Below are positions 9,311-17,712 of a stretch of DNA of 52,239 bases, piece by piece. The stretch covers positions 1 through 52,239 of the forward strand of contig CANHPZ010000004.1 of assembly GCA_947462725.1 (NCBI GenBank), read 5' to 3'. Source of the stretch: Flavobacteriales bacterium (GTDB taxonomy: Bacteria; Bacteroidota; Bacteroidia; Flavobacteriales_D; Sanyastnellaceae). Within the stretch, counting starts at the first letter, position 1. Each line of letters opens with the position of its first letter. The notes below the pieces were generated by a model. It saw nothing but the letters and a program-made list of their open reading frames with translations. It was not told the DNA's origin and made no database searches. The position numbers and the translations under genes are program-made.

Positions 9311-9335
9311 AAGCCACGCATGTCGTGGCTTTTTT
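9311..9335 (+). terminator. Rho-independent terminator after the acidic-tail gene
   Basis: AAGCCACG (9311-9318), loop CATGT, CGTGGCTT (9324-9331) and a T run to 9335. The T run overlaps the stop codon of the convergent gene ending at 9334. Confidence 0.8.
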
Positions 9336-10878
9336 ATTTCGCTGAAATGAACAGCGGCAGCGCATGAACTCCACTTGCGCATTGCACACGCACAGTGTAC
9401 ACGCCAACAGGCAAATCTCCTATAGCCAAGTTTGATACTTGTTTGAATGACTTGACCAATGCACCTTGTGCATTCATCAATTCAATCGAATGAATCGTTT
9501 CCGCACTTTCACAAGTCAATGAAAATCGCTCACATGCCGGATTCGGATATACAACCAGTCCATTGATTGATTCGGGGCTTGCCACCAAAGGAGTCGGAAG
9601 CAATCCTGGTATTTTATCGGTATCACGATTGCCCGGATCTAAGAAGGTGCGGACCTCTGACCAAAACTCATTCATCAGAACAAAACGATCCATACCACCA
9701 TTACCATTACATCGTGCATTTCCACCGCGGAAAAGTCCAATCAAATTCCAATCCTCATCAAAAATTGGACTGCCTACACTTCCGGCATCAGTTTGTCCGA
9801 GCTCCAAGACGCTCAATCCCTGCATCATTTGTTCGTCTTGAAGCACAGGCATAAACTCTCCGCCATATACAGTCATCGTTTGCGGAAGGCCTTTAGCGTG
9901 CTGAACACACCGAAACCTATTCCCTGTGCTTTCAGTCAAACGCCAACCCGAGTAAAATGCACCCCAATCGCTTTTGGGTTTTTTGAGGAGTTGCAACAAA
10001 GCCACATTTCGCTCCTGATCCAACATGCGCAATTCAGCGCCGCATATGGATTTTTCAGAACAATTTTCGACACTATTCAAACATACCGAAGTGTATTCAA
10101 ATTGAAAAACAAATGAACCCGGTGAGCCCAATACTGCATCGGCAGCCATAAGCACATAGGGCGTAGCGTCGTTGGACGCATTATTCACCAATACACCTGT
10201 GGCATATCGTTGCCCATGATCCATGAGTATGCGCACCACAGAAGCAGAAGCATTAGACATAGCAACAGAAGCATGATGAAACTCAACGAGCTCTTGACAG
10301 GGGGCAAGAGTAGCAGCCTCGGTTGCCATGCTCCGATAGGAACCGGCAACTTGAGCAATTGTAAAATTGCTTCGGCCTCTTTGCTCGCTTGGCTCGTAAT
10401 ACTCGGCAATGATTTTCGACCCTTTGATATGTGGCAATCCCAATTCAAAATCTCGATTCTCCGCTTCAGTAATAGGCCCGAGATAATCCTGATGATCTTC
10501 TGAATAAATGTAGAGCTTACCACCGTGTGGCACGTGTAAATTATCAAGTGTCACTGAAATTGAATATGCTCCCGGATATTCTATACTCAACATCCATAGG
10601 CGATCCCCATTGGGCAGATTAACCCAAGTGCCACTATTCATCAAGTTCCAATTCACTTGCCGGGCGAAAGCAAATCGATATGTACTCGACCGATCTTCAT
10701 CCAACATAGCGTCTTCACCGAGTAAGGATTGCACATCCGGTTGAGCAAGTATCTCGTTTTCGAAATCAATCGCTACAGACTGTGTCCATGACATAGGTGT
10801 GCCCACACGTTCCAACTGGGCATGAACACCCGGAGCGAGCATAACCAAAACAACCAGCAGCGAAAACTTGTTGAGCAT
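9334..10878 (-). CDS. Secreted trypsin/lysyl-endopeptidase-like pseudoprotease with T9SS tag
   Basis: 514 residues. The start at 10878 gives a clean signal peptide (MLNKFSLLVVLVMLAPGVHA|Q). A beta-rich N-terminal region (about 60-165) is followed by a chymotrypsin-fold domain like the lysyl endopeptidases common in this phylum: TGVLVNNASNDATPYVL, GWRLTE, VQHAKG, GSVGSPIFDEDWNLIGLFRGG, FLDPGN. The three catalytic positions look changed: the usual ADHC motif reads AADA (His to Asp247, partner Cys to Ala), the DFALLEL motif reads NVALLQL (Asp to Asn291), and the GSSGSP motif reads GSVGSP (Ser to Val368). The frame is intact and the rest is well kept, so this looks like a non-catalytic binding protein and not decay. 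The last 75 residues form a T9SS tag (LVVYPNPACERFSL, LPVGVYTVRV). It is divergent from the inhibitor gene at 11005. Confidence 0.85.
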   Translation of the reverse strand: MLNKFSLLVVLVMLAPGVHAQLERVGTPMSWTQSVAIDFENEILAQPDVQSLLGEDAMLDEDRSSTYRFAFARQVNWNLMNSGTWVNLPNGDRLWMLSIEYPGAYSISVTLDNLHVPHGGKLYIYSEDHQDYLGPITEAENRDFELGLPHIKGSKIIAEYYEPSEQRGRSNFTIAQVAGSYRSMATEAATLAPCQELVEFHHASVAMSNASASVVRILMDHGQRYATGVLVNNASNDATPYVLMAADAVLGSPGSFVFQFEYTSVCLNSVENCSEKSICGAELRMLDQERNVALLQLLKKPKSDWGAFYSGWRLTESTGNRFRCVQHAKGLPQTMTVYGGEFMPVLQDEQMMQGLSVLELGQTDAGSVGSPIFDEDWNLIGLFRGGNARCNGNGGMDRFVLMNEFWSEVRTFLDPGNRDTDKIPGLLPTPLVASPESINGLVVYPNPACERFSLTCESAETIHSIELMNAQGALVKSFKQVSNLAIGDLPVGVYTVRVQCASGVHALPLFISAK

Positions 10879-10905
10879 GATTAATTTTAAGTAAGCGAAC
10901 AACCT

Positions 10906-10940
10906 ACTACAGGCTAATGTAGTCAATAATACACAATAAT
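10906..10940. repeat. Inverted and direct repeats between divergent pseudoprotease and inhibitor genes
   Basis: ACTAC (10906-10910) and GTAGT (10919-10923) form a 5-base inverted repeat with an 8-base spacer. Right after it CAATAAT occurs twice (10924-10930 and 10934-10940), 10 bases apart and so on the same helical face. This could be an operator shared by the two genes, but short repeats like these also arise by chance. Confidence 0.3.
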
Positions 10941-11004
10941 TGTCATAGAAAAACGGATGGCAGTTGGGTAATTTCAGTTCTCACAACAACAAGCAACCCT
11001 CAAA

Positions 11005-12171
11005 ATGCGCACCTACTCTTTTTTATTAATCGCTCTAACGGCGCTCCAATATTCCATGACTGCGCAAGAATGCGTCGATAGCTCACTCATTGATTTGTCT
11101 GCCGCATGCCCGCTTATCTACGCTCCCGTTTGCGGCTGCAATGGGGTAACGTATGGCAACGGTTGTGAGGCTACTTATTATGGTGGAGTCACATCATACA
11201 CCGATGGCGAATGTCAGCCGGGCAGTGGGTGTATAGACATGAGTGGATTAGACTTCGGCCTATGCGATATGTTTCTAGGCTACACTTGGATGGGCAATAG
11301 CTGCGCTCCTATGAGTGGCTGCGGATATGTGATCGGCAACATTGATTACTCTCCAAATTTTTATCAAAGTCCCTGGGAATGCCAACAAACATGCGGACAA
11401 CCCACAACAGATTGCATCAACTATTGGCAGATTGAGCAGGGTTACCTGGTGGATTGCGCGCCGAGTTTAGATCCCGTCTGTGGATGCAACGGCGTAACCT
11501 ATAGCAACAACTGCATGGCATATTACATGGGCGGTGTCACAACCTATTCGTTGGGCGATTGCTCACATTCCAACTGCATGGTCATTCCCATTTCTACCAA
11601 CTTCGGTGATTGCGAAATGGTATTGGGCTGGGGCCGTTTAGAATCGGGATGTGAAATGCTCAGCGGGTGCAGCTACCTAGGACAAAACGGCTACGATTAC
11701 AGCGCGTATTTCTTTACCAACGAAGCCGATTGCAATGTCGGTTGTGTAACCGATACAACTTGCATTGATAGCACATTGATTAATCCAGACATCTTTTGTA
11801 TTGCCGTGATTGATCCTGTTTGCGGTTGCGACGGTGTGACTTACAACAATTCATGCGAGGCCGTCAATTGGTATGGCGTCAGTTCCTACATACCGGGAAT
11901 CTGCACCACAAATGTGAATTCCTTCTCTCGAAATAACGCGTGGCTTGCTTATCCCAATCCTGTATCTGATCAACTCACATTGCAATTTGACTTGGGTCAA
12001 GTTTCCTACATCCGAATCATGAATAGCGTGGGTGAAGTAATGAGTGAATTCAAAACAAGCACAGGCCAAATGGTTATTGTGACTTCGGAATGGGCGAACG
12101 GACTTTATTTCATTCAAGCACAATTCGGGAACAACGCTTACGACACTAAAGTGATCACGAAGGCAGACTAA
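11005..12171 (+). CDS. Secreted multi-domain Kazal/Kunitz-like protease inhibitor with T9SS tag
   Basis: 388 residues with an N-terminal signal peptide (to about residue 20, SMTA|QE). Three Kazal-type modules, each with six Cys and the PVCGCxGVTYxNxC signature, span about 23-70, 137-186 and 253-300. Between them are two modules (76-130 and 191-247) with the order C-x10-C-x12-C-x5-C-x19/20-C-x3-C and SGC / F-x-S or T / C-x3-C landmarks that resemble the Kunitz/BPTI cysteine plan. The protein ends in a T9SS sorting domain (LAYPNPVSDQLTLQF, WANGLYFIQAQF). Family knowledge: Kazal and Kunitz domains block serine proteases at the cell surface or outside. It is transcribed away from the pseudoprotease gene, with 126 bases between the start codons. 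The Kazal call is firm; the Kunitz likeness is my inference. Confidence 0.88.
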   Translation: MRTYSFLLIALTALQYSMTAQECVDSSLIDLSAACPLIYAPVCGCNGVTYGNGCEATYYGGVTSYTDGECQPGSGCIDMSGLDFGLCDMFLGYTWMGNSCAPMSGCGYVIGNIDYSPNFYQSPWECQQTCGQPTTDCINYWQIEQGYLVDCAPSLDPVCGCNGVTYSNNCMAYYMGGVTTYSLGDCSHSNCMVIPISTNFGDCEMVLGWGRLESGCEMLSGCSYLGQNGYDYSAYFFTNEADCNVGCVTDTTCIDSTLINPDIFCIAVIDPVCGCDGVTYNNSCEAVNWYGVSSYIPGICTTNVNSFSRNNAWLAYPNPVSDQLTLQFDLGQVSYIRIMNSVGEVMSEFKTSTGQMVIVTSEWANGLYFIQAQFGNNAYDTKVITKAD

Positions 12172-12794
12172 ATCGAACCATGATTGGTGTATGCCTGCAT
12201 AACATCAAGAACCGAAGGATACGTATTGCGCTGCACGACAGTCCAATGTTCGGGATGCATCCATTCCACCTTTGTTATTCCCTCGATTAACTGAGGCTTC
12301 GGCGTTTCAGCACCGCTGTAGAACATCAAAAACCAATCGGTTGATTTCAAAATGGGCACTCCATCTTGTATGTAGGTATGATAGGTGGTGATGAGATGTT
12401 GCTTCAATAGAAGATTACCGATTGAGCATTCTTCTTCTACCTCTCGTAATGCTGCCGCATCAATAGCTTCATCTTTTTCAACCTTTCCTTTGGGTAAATC
12501 CCATTTATCCAATCGATAGATGAAAAGCACCTCATCATTTGCATTGCGCACAACACCACCTGCCGCCTGAATGAGCGTAAACTGCTCGCAGAATGCCGAC
12601 CATGATTCAGCAAGATCAGCACAACGGACATGTATACTCCTGGCACCACGACTAATCGCATTCTCAATAAGTGCCGTGTCCATTTTCCCTTGAGAAACAA
12701 ATGACTCATGGGCAAAAGCATCAACGGGTAGTTCCTCAATTTCAGTGAAAACTACCGGACGATTGGCAAAATAAACTTTATACTTTTGAGCCAT
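12168..12794 (-). CDS. NUDIX hydrolase
   Basis: 208 residues. The NUDIX box is complete: GKVEKDEAIDAAALREVEEE (fits G-x5-E-x7-REUxEE), preceded by GGVVRNANDEVLFIYRLDKWDLPKG. Such enzymes split nucleoside-diphosphate-X compounds with Mg2+. An extra N-terminal region of about 75 residues precedes the box domain. Its TAG stop overlaps the TAA stop of the convergent inhibitor gene (shared bases 12168-12171), and its start codon shares two bases with the start codon of divergent pyrE. The substrate is unknown. Confidence 0.92.
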   Translation of the reverse strand: MAQKYKVYFANRPVVFTEIEELPVDAFAHESFVSQGKMDTALIENAISRGARSIHVRCADLAESWSAFCEQFTLIQAAGGVVRNANDEVLFIYRLDKWDLPKGKVEKDEAIDAAALREVEEECSIGNLLLKQHLITTYHTYIQDGVPILKSTDWFLMFYSGAETPKPQLIEGITKVEWMHPEHWTVVQRNTYPSVLDVMQAYTNHGSI

Positions 12795-13452
12795 GAATAG
12801 TCAAGATCGAGCGTTAAAAGTAGCTGAATTCCTGCTTCAAATACAAGCAATAAAACTCAACCCGGAGAATCCCTTCACTTGGGCCTCCGGAATGAGATCG
12901 CCCATTTACTGTGACAACCGCAAAACTCTTTCCTATCCTGATGTGCGCCGCTTCATTCGTGATGCATTCGTTGCTTCGATTGAAGAGTCCTATCCCAATC
13001 CCGATATCATTGCTGGCGTTGCCACAGGCGGAATAGCTATCGGAGCACTCGTTGCAGAAGCGATGAACTTACCTTTTATCTATGTTCGCAGCGAACCCAA
13101 AAAACATGGCCTCGGCAATCAAGTCGAAGGCGTTTTAGAGCCCGGAAAAAAAGTGGTTGTGATTGAAGATTTGATTTCAACCGGATCAAGCAGTCTAAAT
13201 GCAGTCCAAGCTCTTCGTGAACAAAACGCCGATGTAATTGGCATGGTTGCCATTTTCACTTACGGTTTTGAAAAAGCGAAAAAGAACTTCATAGATGCGC
13301 ATTGCGCGTTGCAAACTCTCAGCAACTACGATGCGCTTCTCGCGCAAGCAGTTCAATCCAACTACATCAACTCAACACAGCATAGCACACTTGCCAATTG
13401 GAAGTCGAGCCCCGAACAATGGAGCGAACAATTCACTGCAGCCATCAAATAA
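12793..13452 (+). CDS. pyrE: Orotate phosphoribosyltransferase
   Basis: Joins orotate and PRPP to orotidine monophosphate in pyrimidine synthesis. The 219-residue protein has the N-terminal FTWASGMRSPIYCDNRKTLS (substrate contact region) and the PRPP-binding loop VVVIEDLISTGSSSLNAV. Start at 12793; this ATG overlaps the start codon of the NUDIX gene on the other strand, so the two genes have no intergenic space and the promoter must lie inside the neighbour. A SRPBCC gene follows 12 bases after the stop. Confidence 0.96.
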   Translation: MNSQDRALKVAEFLLQIQAIKLNPENPFTWASGMRSPIYCDNRKTLSYPDVRRFIRDAFVASIEESYPNPDIIAGVATGGIAIGALVAEAMNLPFIYVRSEPKKHGLGNQVEGVLEPGKKVVVIEDLISTGSSSLNAVQALREQNADVIGMVAIFTYGFEKAKKNFIDAHCALQTLSNYDALLAQAVQSNYINSTQHSTLANWKSSPEQWSEQFTAAIK

Positions 13453-13464
13453 CGCCATTCACCC

Positions 13465-13869
13465 ATGACCCATATCGAAAGTCAATCCACCACAGTTAAC
13501 GCTCCCATCGCCGAAGTGCATGGCTTTCTGTGCAACATGTCGAATATTGAAAAACTGCTGCCTGCCGGGAAGTACAGTGAATGGAAATCCGATGAAAATT
13601 CCTGCAGCTTTAAGATTCAAAATGCCTACACCATAGGACTGGAAGTAAAAGAAAGTCATCCTTTTCAAACCATTACTTACGCTAGCAGCGCAGGTTCGCC
13701 CTTTCCTTTTACATTGCGCGTAGAGTTGAACGAATCAGGCGCACACACAACAGGACAACTGATATGCGATGCGCAAATCAATCCGTTCTTAGAAATGATG
13801 GTGAAAGGACCGTTGAAGAATCTATTTGATTACATGGCGCAGCAACTGCCTTCAGCCATGGGTGTTTAA
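13465..13869 (+). CDS. SRPBCC (START-like) family protein
   Basis: 134 residues with the polyketide-cyclase/START-like pattern: an N-terminal strand IESQSTTVNAPIAEVHGFLCNMSNIEKLLP, a middle of strands (FKIQNAYTIGLEVKES, TLRVELNES) and a C-terminal helix (FLEMMVKGPLKNLFDYMAQQLP). These fold into a hydrophobic cavity that binds small lipids or ligands; no catalytic residue can be named. It is 12 bases after pyrE and likely in the same transcript. Its TAA stop abuts the stop of the convergent M61 gene with no base between. Confidence 0.82.
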   Translation: MTHIESQSTTVNAPIAEVHGFLCNMSNIEKLLPAGKYSEWKSDENSCSFKIQNAYTIGLEVKESHPFQTITYASSAGSPFPFTLRVELNESGAHTTGQLICDAQINPFLEMMVKGPLKNLFDYMAQQLPSAMGV

Positions 13870-15597
13870 TCAGTTCGACACGCCGTGCTTCCATGTAGTC
13901 CAACAAGACTGTGCCTCAGGCGTAGTTTCTGCCATGCGCTCACAACGGTATTTTTTCAGCCATACATTTCCGTCGGCTTGAATAGAAATCGTCATCAATT
14001 TACCCTTGCGCTGCACGATCAAATCGGCTGAACCACCGCACATGCGCAACACATACTGGAAATTCTTATAGGGCGATTGATTATTGACTGCGATAATTTC
14101 ATCGCCATACCACAAGCCCGACTTATCCGCAGGAGAGTCAGGAACTACAGCCGTGATGCTTACTTTCTGATTGCCTTCATCCACGCTCATTCCATAAGCC
14201 GACTCTGCTAACTTACTCGAAGGATTGGCTTGTATTTGTAATCCAGCAATTGCACATGCGCTTTGTAGAAACGGCAAATACCCGGATGTTCCATTGACCA
14301 ACTCTTCAAACACATCATCCAAGGCATCGTGAGCATATTGAGCAATAAGCAATTGGTAATCCACCTTCGAATAACCCTTGCGCATTTTACCGAAACGCTC
14401 ATATAAATCTCTCATCACATGATCGAGAGAATTGCGATTCTGCGATGTTTGAATCAGCGTCAAATCGCAAATCAACGCAATCAAGAAACCTTCATTGTAG
14501 ATGGAAACCTTGCGCCAAGGAATACCAGGCACATAACCGTCCAACCATGTATCCCAACTGCTTTGTGATACCGATAAATTGTGTCTGCCATGATTGCTAA
14601 AGTGATCCTGCAAATGGCCGTTGATCATATCAAACCACTCTTCATCACTGATAGCGCCGCTTCTCCACAAGAGCATATCACCGTAATAAGTCGTTACGCC
14701 TTCATAAACGAAACCCGACTCTGAGTAATTCTCACGCGTAAAATCATAGGGCATCATTTCCACCGGACGAATATTCTTGACATTCCACGTGTGAAAGAGC
14801 TCATGACAACTGATGCCCAACAAGTCTTTGAAGAGATGATCTTGCTGAAAATCGGCTGCAGGTCCCATGGCTATTACAGTGCTATTGCTATGCTCCACGC
14901 CATGCCTTAGGAAATAAGGCACAAAGTGAAATAAGAAGTGATACTCCCGGCATGGGATATCGCCGAAGATGGCAATTTGCGTTTTCGTGAAGGCTATAAA
15001 TTCATTGAGCAAACGAGCCTCATCCAATTTCACTTCACCTTGTATCCATAAGTGATAGGCCACATCATTGACGTGATAGGTCAATTGCTTCACCGATGCG
15101 CTCGCAATCCAAGGAGAATCAGCAAGCTCATCAAACGACTTCGCCAAAAGCACATGATCGCTTTCCTTTTCCAATCCGCAAGCAATGCGGTATCCCACCG
15201 GCAAGTTCAACTCAATTCGATACGACTCATCGGGGCGATCCACATCATAGAAAAAGCAGTTCACCGGATTCACGTAGAGCTGATCTTCATCCAAAAAAGA
15301 AGACCCTGCATTCAAATCAGCTGCGTAATAATTGTAATGGATGACTATGGAATCGGCACCCTGCGTATCCACCAACCACAAATCTTTTGTGGTCTTGCGA
15401 AAATTCAGTGAGCGACCATCCGCCGTGCGTGCCATCCAGCCGTGAATATTCTTCGCAAAATTTCCGAGCTCATACCTGCCCGGCCGCCAAGAAGGCAATT
15501 GCAACGCCATCGAACTTCTGCCATGTGTTTCAAAGCGTGCTTCAAACTGAATGAAGTGGCGATGCGAATGTTCGCTGCGAACCGTGTAATGAATCAT
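13870..15597 (-). CDS. M61-family metallopeptidase with PDZ domain
   Basis: 575 residues. The zinc-binding HExxH motif is in SCHELFHTWNVKNIRP (His265, Glu266, His269), with the third-ligand region YEGVTTYYGD downstream; this is the M61 (glycyl aminopeptidase) signature. An N-terminal beta domain (about 1-200, with LPSWRPGRYELGNFAKN) comes first and a PDZ-like domain (about 470-550, ADKSGLWYGDEIIAVNN) last. No clear signal peptide is seen, so it may be cytoplasmic. Its ATG overlaps the TGA of the upstream phosphatase gene by 4 bases, so the two are translated from one message. Confidence 0.93.
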   Translation of the reverse strand: MIHYTVRSEHSHRHFIQFEARFETHGRSSMALQLPSWRPGRYELGNFAKNIHGWMARTADGRSLNFRKTTKDLWLVDTQGADSIVIHYNYYAADLNAGSSFLDEDQLYVNPVNCFFYDVDRPDESYRIELNLPVGYRIACGLEKESDHVLLAKSFDELADSPWIASASVKQLTYHVNDVAYHLWIQGEVKLDEARLLNEFIAFTKTQIAIFGDIPCREYHFLFHFVPYFLRHGVEHSNSTVIAMGPAADFQQDHLFKDLLGISCHELFHTWNVKNIRPVEMMPYDFTRENYSESGFVYEGVTTYYGDMLLWRSGAISDEEWFDMINGHLQDHFSNHGRHNLSVSQSSWDTWLDGYVPGIPWRKVSIYNEGFLIALICDLTLIQTSQNRNSLDHVMRDLYERFGKMRKGYSKVDYQLLIAQYAHDALDDVFEELVNGTSGYLPFLQSACAIAGLQIQANPSSKLAESAYGMSVDEGNQKVSITAVVPDSPADKSGLWYGDEIIAVNNQSPYKNFQYVLRMCGGSADLIVQRKGKLMTISIQADGNVWLKKYRCERMAETTPEAQSCWTTWKHGVSN

Positions 15598-17270
15598 TTT
15601 CTTGGAGCTATGGATTCAACAATGGGAACTCCCGTGCAAGCATCAGGCAAAGGCAATCCGCTCATCATGCTCACTGTTGGAGCTATGTCTGTTATAGAAT
15701 ACTTCTGAAATGTTTCACCGCGCTTCACGCCTGCGCCAAAGAAAATAGCAGGCACATGACTATCGTACGCAAAAGGCGAACCGTGCGTGGTGCCGGTCAT
15801 TCCATATTCGATATAGCCGGGCTTGAGCACATAGATAACATCGCCCGAACGCTGGGTATCGAATCCGTTTTGAATCATGCTCTTCACCTGATCGCCGCCG
15901 CGGAATTGTGCCAAATCGGAAGCGGTGAACGACATATGCACCTCCGGAAGATCAAGCGCCATCGTGGCTACCTCATACTGCACTTCTTTCAAGCTGAGTT
16001 TTTTCGAAGCTATCAATTTGCGATTCAAAAAAACGTTTTGGTTGCTCTCGTTCAGTATCCAATCACCTGCGCCATATTTCTTGGCAAGCGTATCTTCCAA
16101 CATCAATTCCAACTTGTCGCTTTTCCAATATCCTCCGATAGCCTGAGACTTGGCCGTGTAGCTAGGAGTTGGAGCGCCGCCATGATCGGCTGATAAAAAG
16201 ATGAGGTAGTTGCCCTCACCCATTTTCTGATCGAGATATTTCAAAAAATCAGCGAGCTCTTCATCCAATCGCAAATAGCAATCTTGCGTTTCGCGCGCAT
16301 GCATCCCAAACTGATGGCCGATATAATCTGTAGAAGAAAAACTCATACACAACATGTCGGCAATTGCATCCTTTCCGAGCTGCTCATTTTCTATCAATGC
16401 CTTGGCGAAGTCGAGTGTGAGTGAATTGCCGAATGGAGTTGCCTTGATAAGCTCGTAGTTACCGTTGGCGGCCTTCAATTGCGGCAAATCGTATGGGAAC
16501 GTGGGGCGGGTAGTTCCCTTAAAAGGCGTTTCGTGAGCGTTGTTGTCTTCCGAACTTTCATCATAAGCAGCTTCAGAGCGAAGCAAATTCCACGGCTTCG
16601 ACAGATAATCATCGGCCTGCTTTTTCTGATTGAATGCGTTGACCCATTCAGGCAATGTTTGCATATACCAAGAGCTTGTTGCCCAAACACCTTCATCGGC
16701 ACCCACAAACCAATAGGCCGCGTCGGCTGTGCGGCCTGCAGGGAGAATCGCACCGCGGTCCTTCATTGCAATTCCGAAAACCTTACCTCGTCGATTGGTA
16801 TGCAAGCTCAACATATCACCCACGGTAGAAGCTGTAAGGTAATGAGGAGACATTTGTCCGGCCTTAGCCGATGTGCCCACTCCCTTCATCATTGAATCTG
16901 ACGAGCAATAGATCACGCTGTTGCTGCTTCGCTCATACCAATCGTTTTCAATAATGCCATGATATGCCGGAGTTGTTCCGGTAAATATGGAAGCATGTCC
17001 AGGTCCTGTGTAGGTCGGCATATAGTTGTAATGCAAGTTGTGGCAGATAAAACCTTCGCCCACCAATCGCTTGAACCCACCATCGGTAAAGTCATTCCAA
17101 TAGCGCTGCAGATAATCGTATCGCATCTGATCCACAGTGATGCCGATAATTAATTTGGGAGAACTGCTGATGTTTACCGCCGCAGTTTTACTCGCCGGTT
17201 GTGACGTGGCGCAAGCCGAAAGCAACAGCAGCGGCATGGCCAAATAAACAATTCTGAGGATTGATTTCAT
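15594..17270 (-). CDS. PafA-like alkaline phosphatase, lipoprotein
   Basis: 558 residues of the alkaline phosphatase superfamily. The N-terminus is a lipoprotein signal (LLLLSAC, Cys20), so it should be anchored in a membrane facing the periplasm or outside. Metal and catalytic motifs: GITVDQMRYDYL (Asp47), nucleophile Thr88 in TYTGPGHAS, Asn109 in IIENDWYER, the Lys-Asp-Arg trio 170-172 (MKDRGAILPAGR), SSTDYIGHQFG and SADHGG. The Lys/Arg pair and Asn are what separate PafA-type phosphate monoesterases from nucleotide pyrophosphatases, so a phosphomonoesterase is the better guess. It is the first gene of a two-gene operon with the M61 peptidase. Confidence 0.9.
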   Translation of the reverse strand: MKSILRIVYLAMPLLLLSACATSQPASKTAAVNISSSPKLIIGITVDQMRYDYLQRYWNDFTDGGFKRLVGEGFICHNLHYNYMPTYTGPGHASIFTGTTPAYHGIIENDWYERSSNSVIYCSSDSMMKGVGTSAKAGQMSPHYLTASTVGDMLSLHTNRRGKVFGIAMKDRGAILPAGRTADAAYWFVGADEGVWATSSWYMQTLPEWVNAFNQKKQADDYLSKPWNLLRSEAAYDESSEDNNAHETPFKGTTRPTFPYDLPQLKAANGNYELIKATPFGNSLTLDFAKALIENEQLGKDAIADMLCMSFSSTDYIGHQFGMHARETQDCYLRLDEELADFLKYLDQKMGEGNYLIFLSADHGGAPTPSYTAKSQAIGGYWKSDKLELMLEDTLAKKYGAGDWILNESNQNVFLNRKLIASKKLSLKEVQYEVATMALDLPEVHMSFTASDLAQFRGGDQVKSMIQNGFDTQRSGDVIYVLKPGYIEYGMTGTTHGSPFAYDSHVPAIFFGAGVKRGETFQKYSITDIAPTVSMMSGLPLPDACTGVPIVESIAPRK

Positions 17271-17349
17271 GAGGCTAAATTAGCCCGCACTCTTAATCAA
17301 GTTCACGATAACTCTTGAAGAAATAAGCAGGATTTTACACAATCAATTC

Positions 17350-17712
17350 CTATTCGCTACCGAGCCATTTCATGGCCAGGAACACAAGTCCTAGACTGAG
17401 AGCAACGCTTACAACAACATTGATAACGGCCCATTGAATCTGGCCTTGCTTAAAAAGCTGCACCGTTTCCAAACTGAAGGTTGAAAACGTGCTCAATCCT
17501 CCGCAAAAACCTACAGCAGCAAAAAACCAGACAGGAGCCGCAGAAAACTTCACGCCCTGCGCATGAAGAATACCTATGAGAGCGGCGGCAATAACATTGG
17601 CACAAAGGGTAGCCCATGGAAAAGGCGATGCTAAGGATTGAAAAGAAATTCCCAACCCATACCGGAGCAAAGAACCCAATCCACCGCCTACAAAAACAAA
17701 CAGTGCATTCAT
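17350..17712 (-). CDS. crcB: Fluoride channel CrcB/Fluc
   Basis: 120 residues with four hydrophobic helices; exports fluoride passively as a dual-topology dimer. Signature parts are GGGLGSLLRYGLG at the N-terminus, the ATLCANVIAAALIG segment (with Asn) and GGLSTFSTFSLE in the third helix with the phenylalanine-box residues. The ATG overlaps the TGA of the upstream PAP2 gene by 4 bases. No fluoride riboswitch can precede it here because there is no leader; its expression must follow the operon. Confidence 0.95.
   Translation of the reverse strand: MNALFVFVGGGLGSLLRYGLGISFQSLASPFPWATLCANVIAAALIGILHAQGVKFSAAPVWFFAAVGFCGGLSTFSTFSLETVQLFKQGQIQWAVINVVVSVALSLGLVFLAMKWLGSE

Noticed and set aside
9334-10878. 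Frameshift or pseudogene explanation for the lost protease triad
   Set aside because: The frame is uninterrupted from signal peptide to T9SS tag and all other landmarks are kept, so random decay is unlikely.
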